Of a stretch of 64,000 nucleotides of DNA, positions 63,515 through 64,000 are shown in pieces. The translations under genes were made by a program, and so were the position numbers. Numbering within the stretch: position 1 is the stretch's first letter; the number at the start of each line of letters is the position of its first letter. Under the pieces are notes generated by a model, which searched no databases, was not told the DNA's origin, and saw nothing but the letters and a program-made list of their open reading frames with translations. This DNA comes from Bactericera cockerelli (lineage: Eukaryota; Arthropoda; Insecta; Hemiptera; Triozidae): NCBI GenBank assembly GCA_024516035.1, contig CM044957.1, positions 22,050,570-22,114,569 on the forward strand. The letters are read 5' to 3'.

Positions 63515-64000
63515 AATCTTACGAGTATACAGCACTCATTATACAAAATAACATTAAATTTAAAACATAAATTTAATTACTACTAAACTAAACTTACTAC
63601 TAAATTAAACTAAGGAAGATCAAACAGATATATTATTATACTTTTAAGTCAAAAGGAAGATCTAACTCTAAAATCCTATCGGTTGTATCTGAGAAGATGT
63701 CCACGCCCCCATCACTGGCAATATTCCATAGGTATTTACAGCGATGTAATGCTGAGTATTTATCAGTATTTGTCTTGAAAGTAGAAATCTTGAACAGTGT
63801 ATTTTGTCGTGTTTGTCGAATAGGCACTCTTATTGACACCTGACTCAGGAGATCAGGGCAGAATATGTTGGAATTAATTAATTTATGAAGGAAGATGAGA
63901 TCATTAATCTGCCTCCTGATCTCAAGGGTCAAGATGTCATGAGTGGATTCGATCTCACTATAGTCATGGTTAGGTATTATTTTGTGAGTTTTAAAAGCTA
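63483..64000 (-). mobile_element. LINE ORF2 C-terminus with poly-A tail, minus strand, cut by window edge
   Basis: On the minus strand the frame from the right edge to 63636 reads …SEIESTHDILTLEIRRQIND, LIFLHKLINSNIFCPDLLSQ, VSIRVPIRQTRQNTLFKIST and so on. The RR…DLxFLxKLxNxxIxCPxLL…VP pattern is the conserved tail after reverse transcriptase in Jockey/CR1-type LINEs. A T run at 63483-63509 is the poly-A tail of the minus-strand element. Intact over at least 120 codons. Confidence 0.82.

Overview
This is animal nuclear DNA: AT-rich, with long introns, dense non-coding repeats, tRNA- and 5S-derived SINEs, hAT-, Tc1/mariner-, piggyBac- and Helitron-like non-autonomous elements, and LINE fragments. 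The repeat types and the protein suggest an insect, probably a hemipteran; the species cannot be fixed from sequence alone.

The window holds one clearly supported gene. It lies on the + strand from 10943 to 48460 and has 15 recognisable coding exons joined by 14 GT-AG introns whose phases all agree. Joined, they give 2577 nt (858 codons plus stop). The domain order is acidic linker, follistatin-N/Kazal, linker, EF-hand pair, two Ig domains, then a long C-terminal propeller-like region. This is the architecture of the secreted follistatin-related proteins FSTL4/FSTL5, closest to FSTL5. The first exon with the signal peptide was not found and probably lies upstream of the window.

Layout: 1-10.9 kb is repeats (LINE fragments in inverted arrangement, a 2.2-kb hAT-type element with 8-bp target duplications). 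10.9-48.5 kb is the gene. 48.5-64 kb is downstream sequence with nested TA-flanked elements, a 679-bp element with perfect 8-bp target duplications, SINEs, and a LINE C-terminus running off the right edge.

Two things stand out. First, several exon-intron junctions of the gene are tandemly multiplied. The EF-hand exon end plus its splice donor is repeated 15 times (53-bp unit). The exon 9 end plus donor is repeated three times with a donor (68-bp unit), and the branch/acceptor region of the same intron is repeated six times (about 105-bp unit, about 12 acceptor-like sites). Second, a group of short transposon-like elements is built on one plan: inverted ends carrying an iterated 9-12-bp 'word' that differs from element to element. 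In the three larger ones the layout is the same (three words at one end, four inverted words at the other), and two have perfect 8-bp target duplications.
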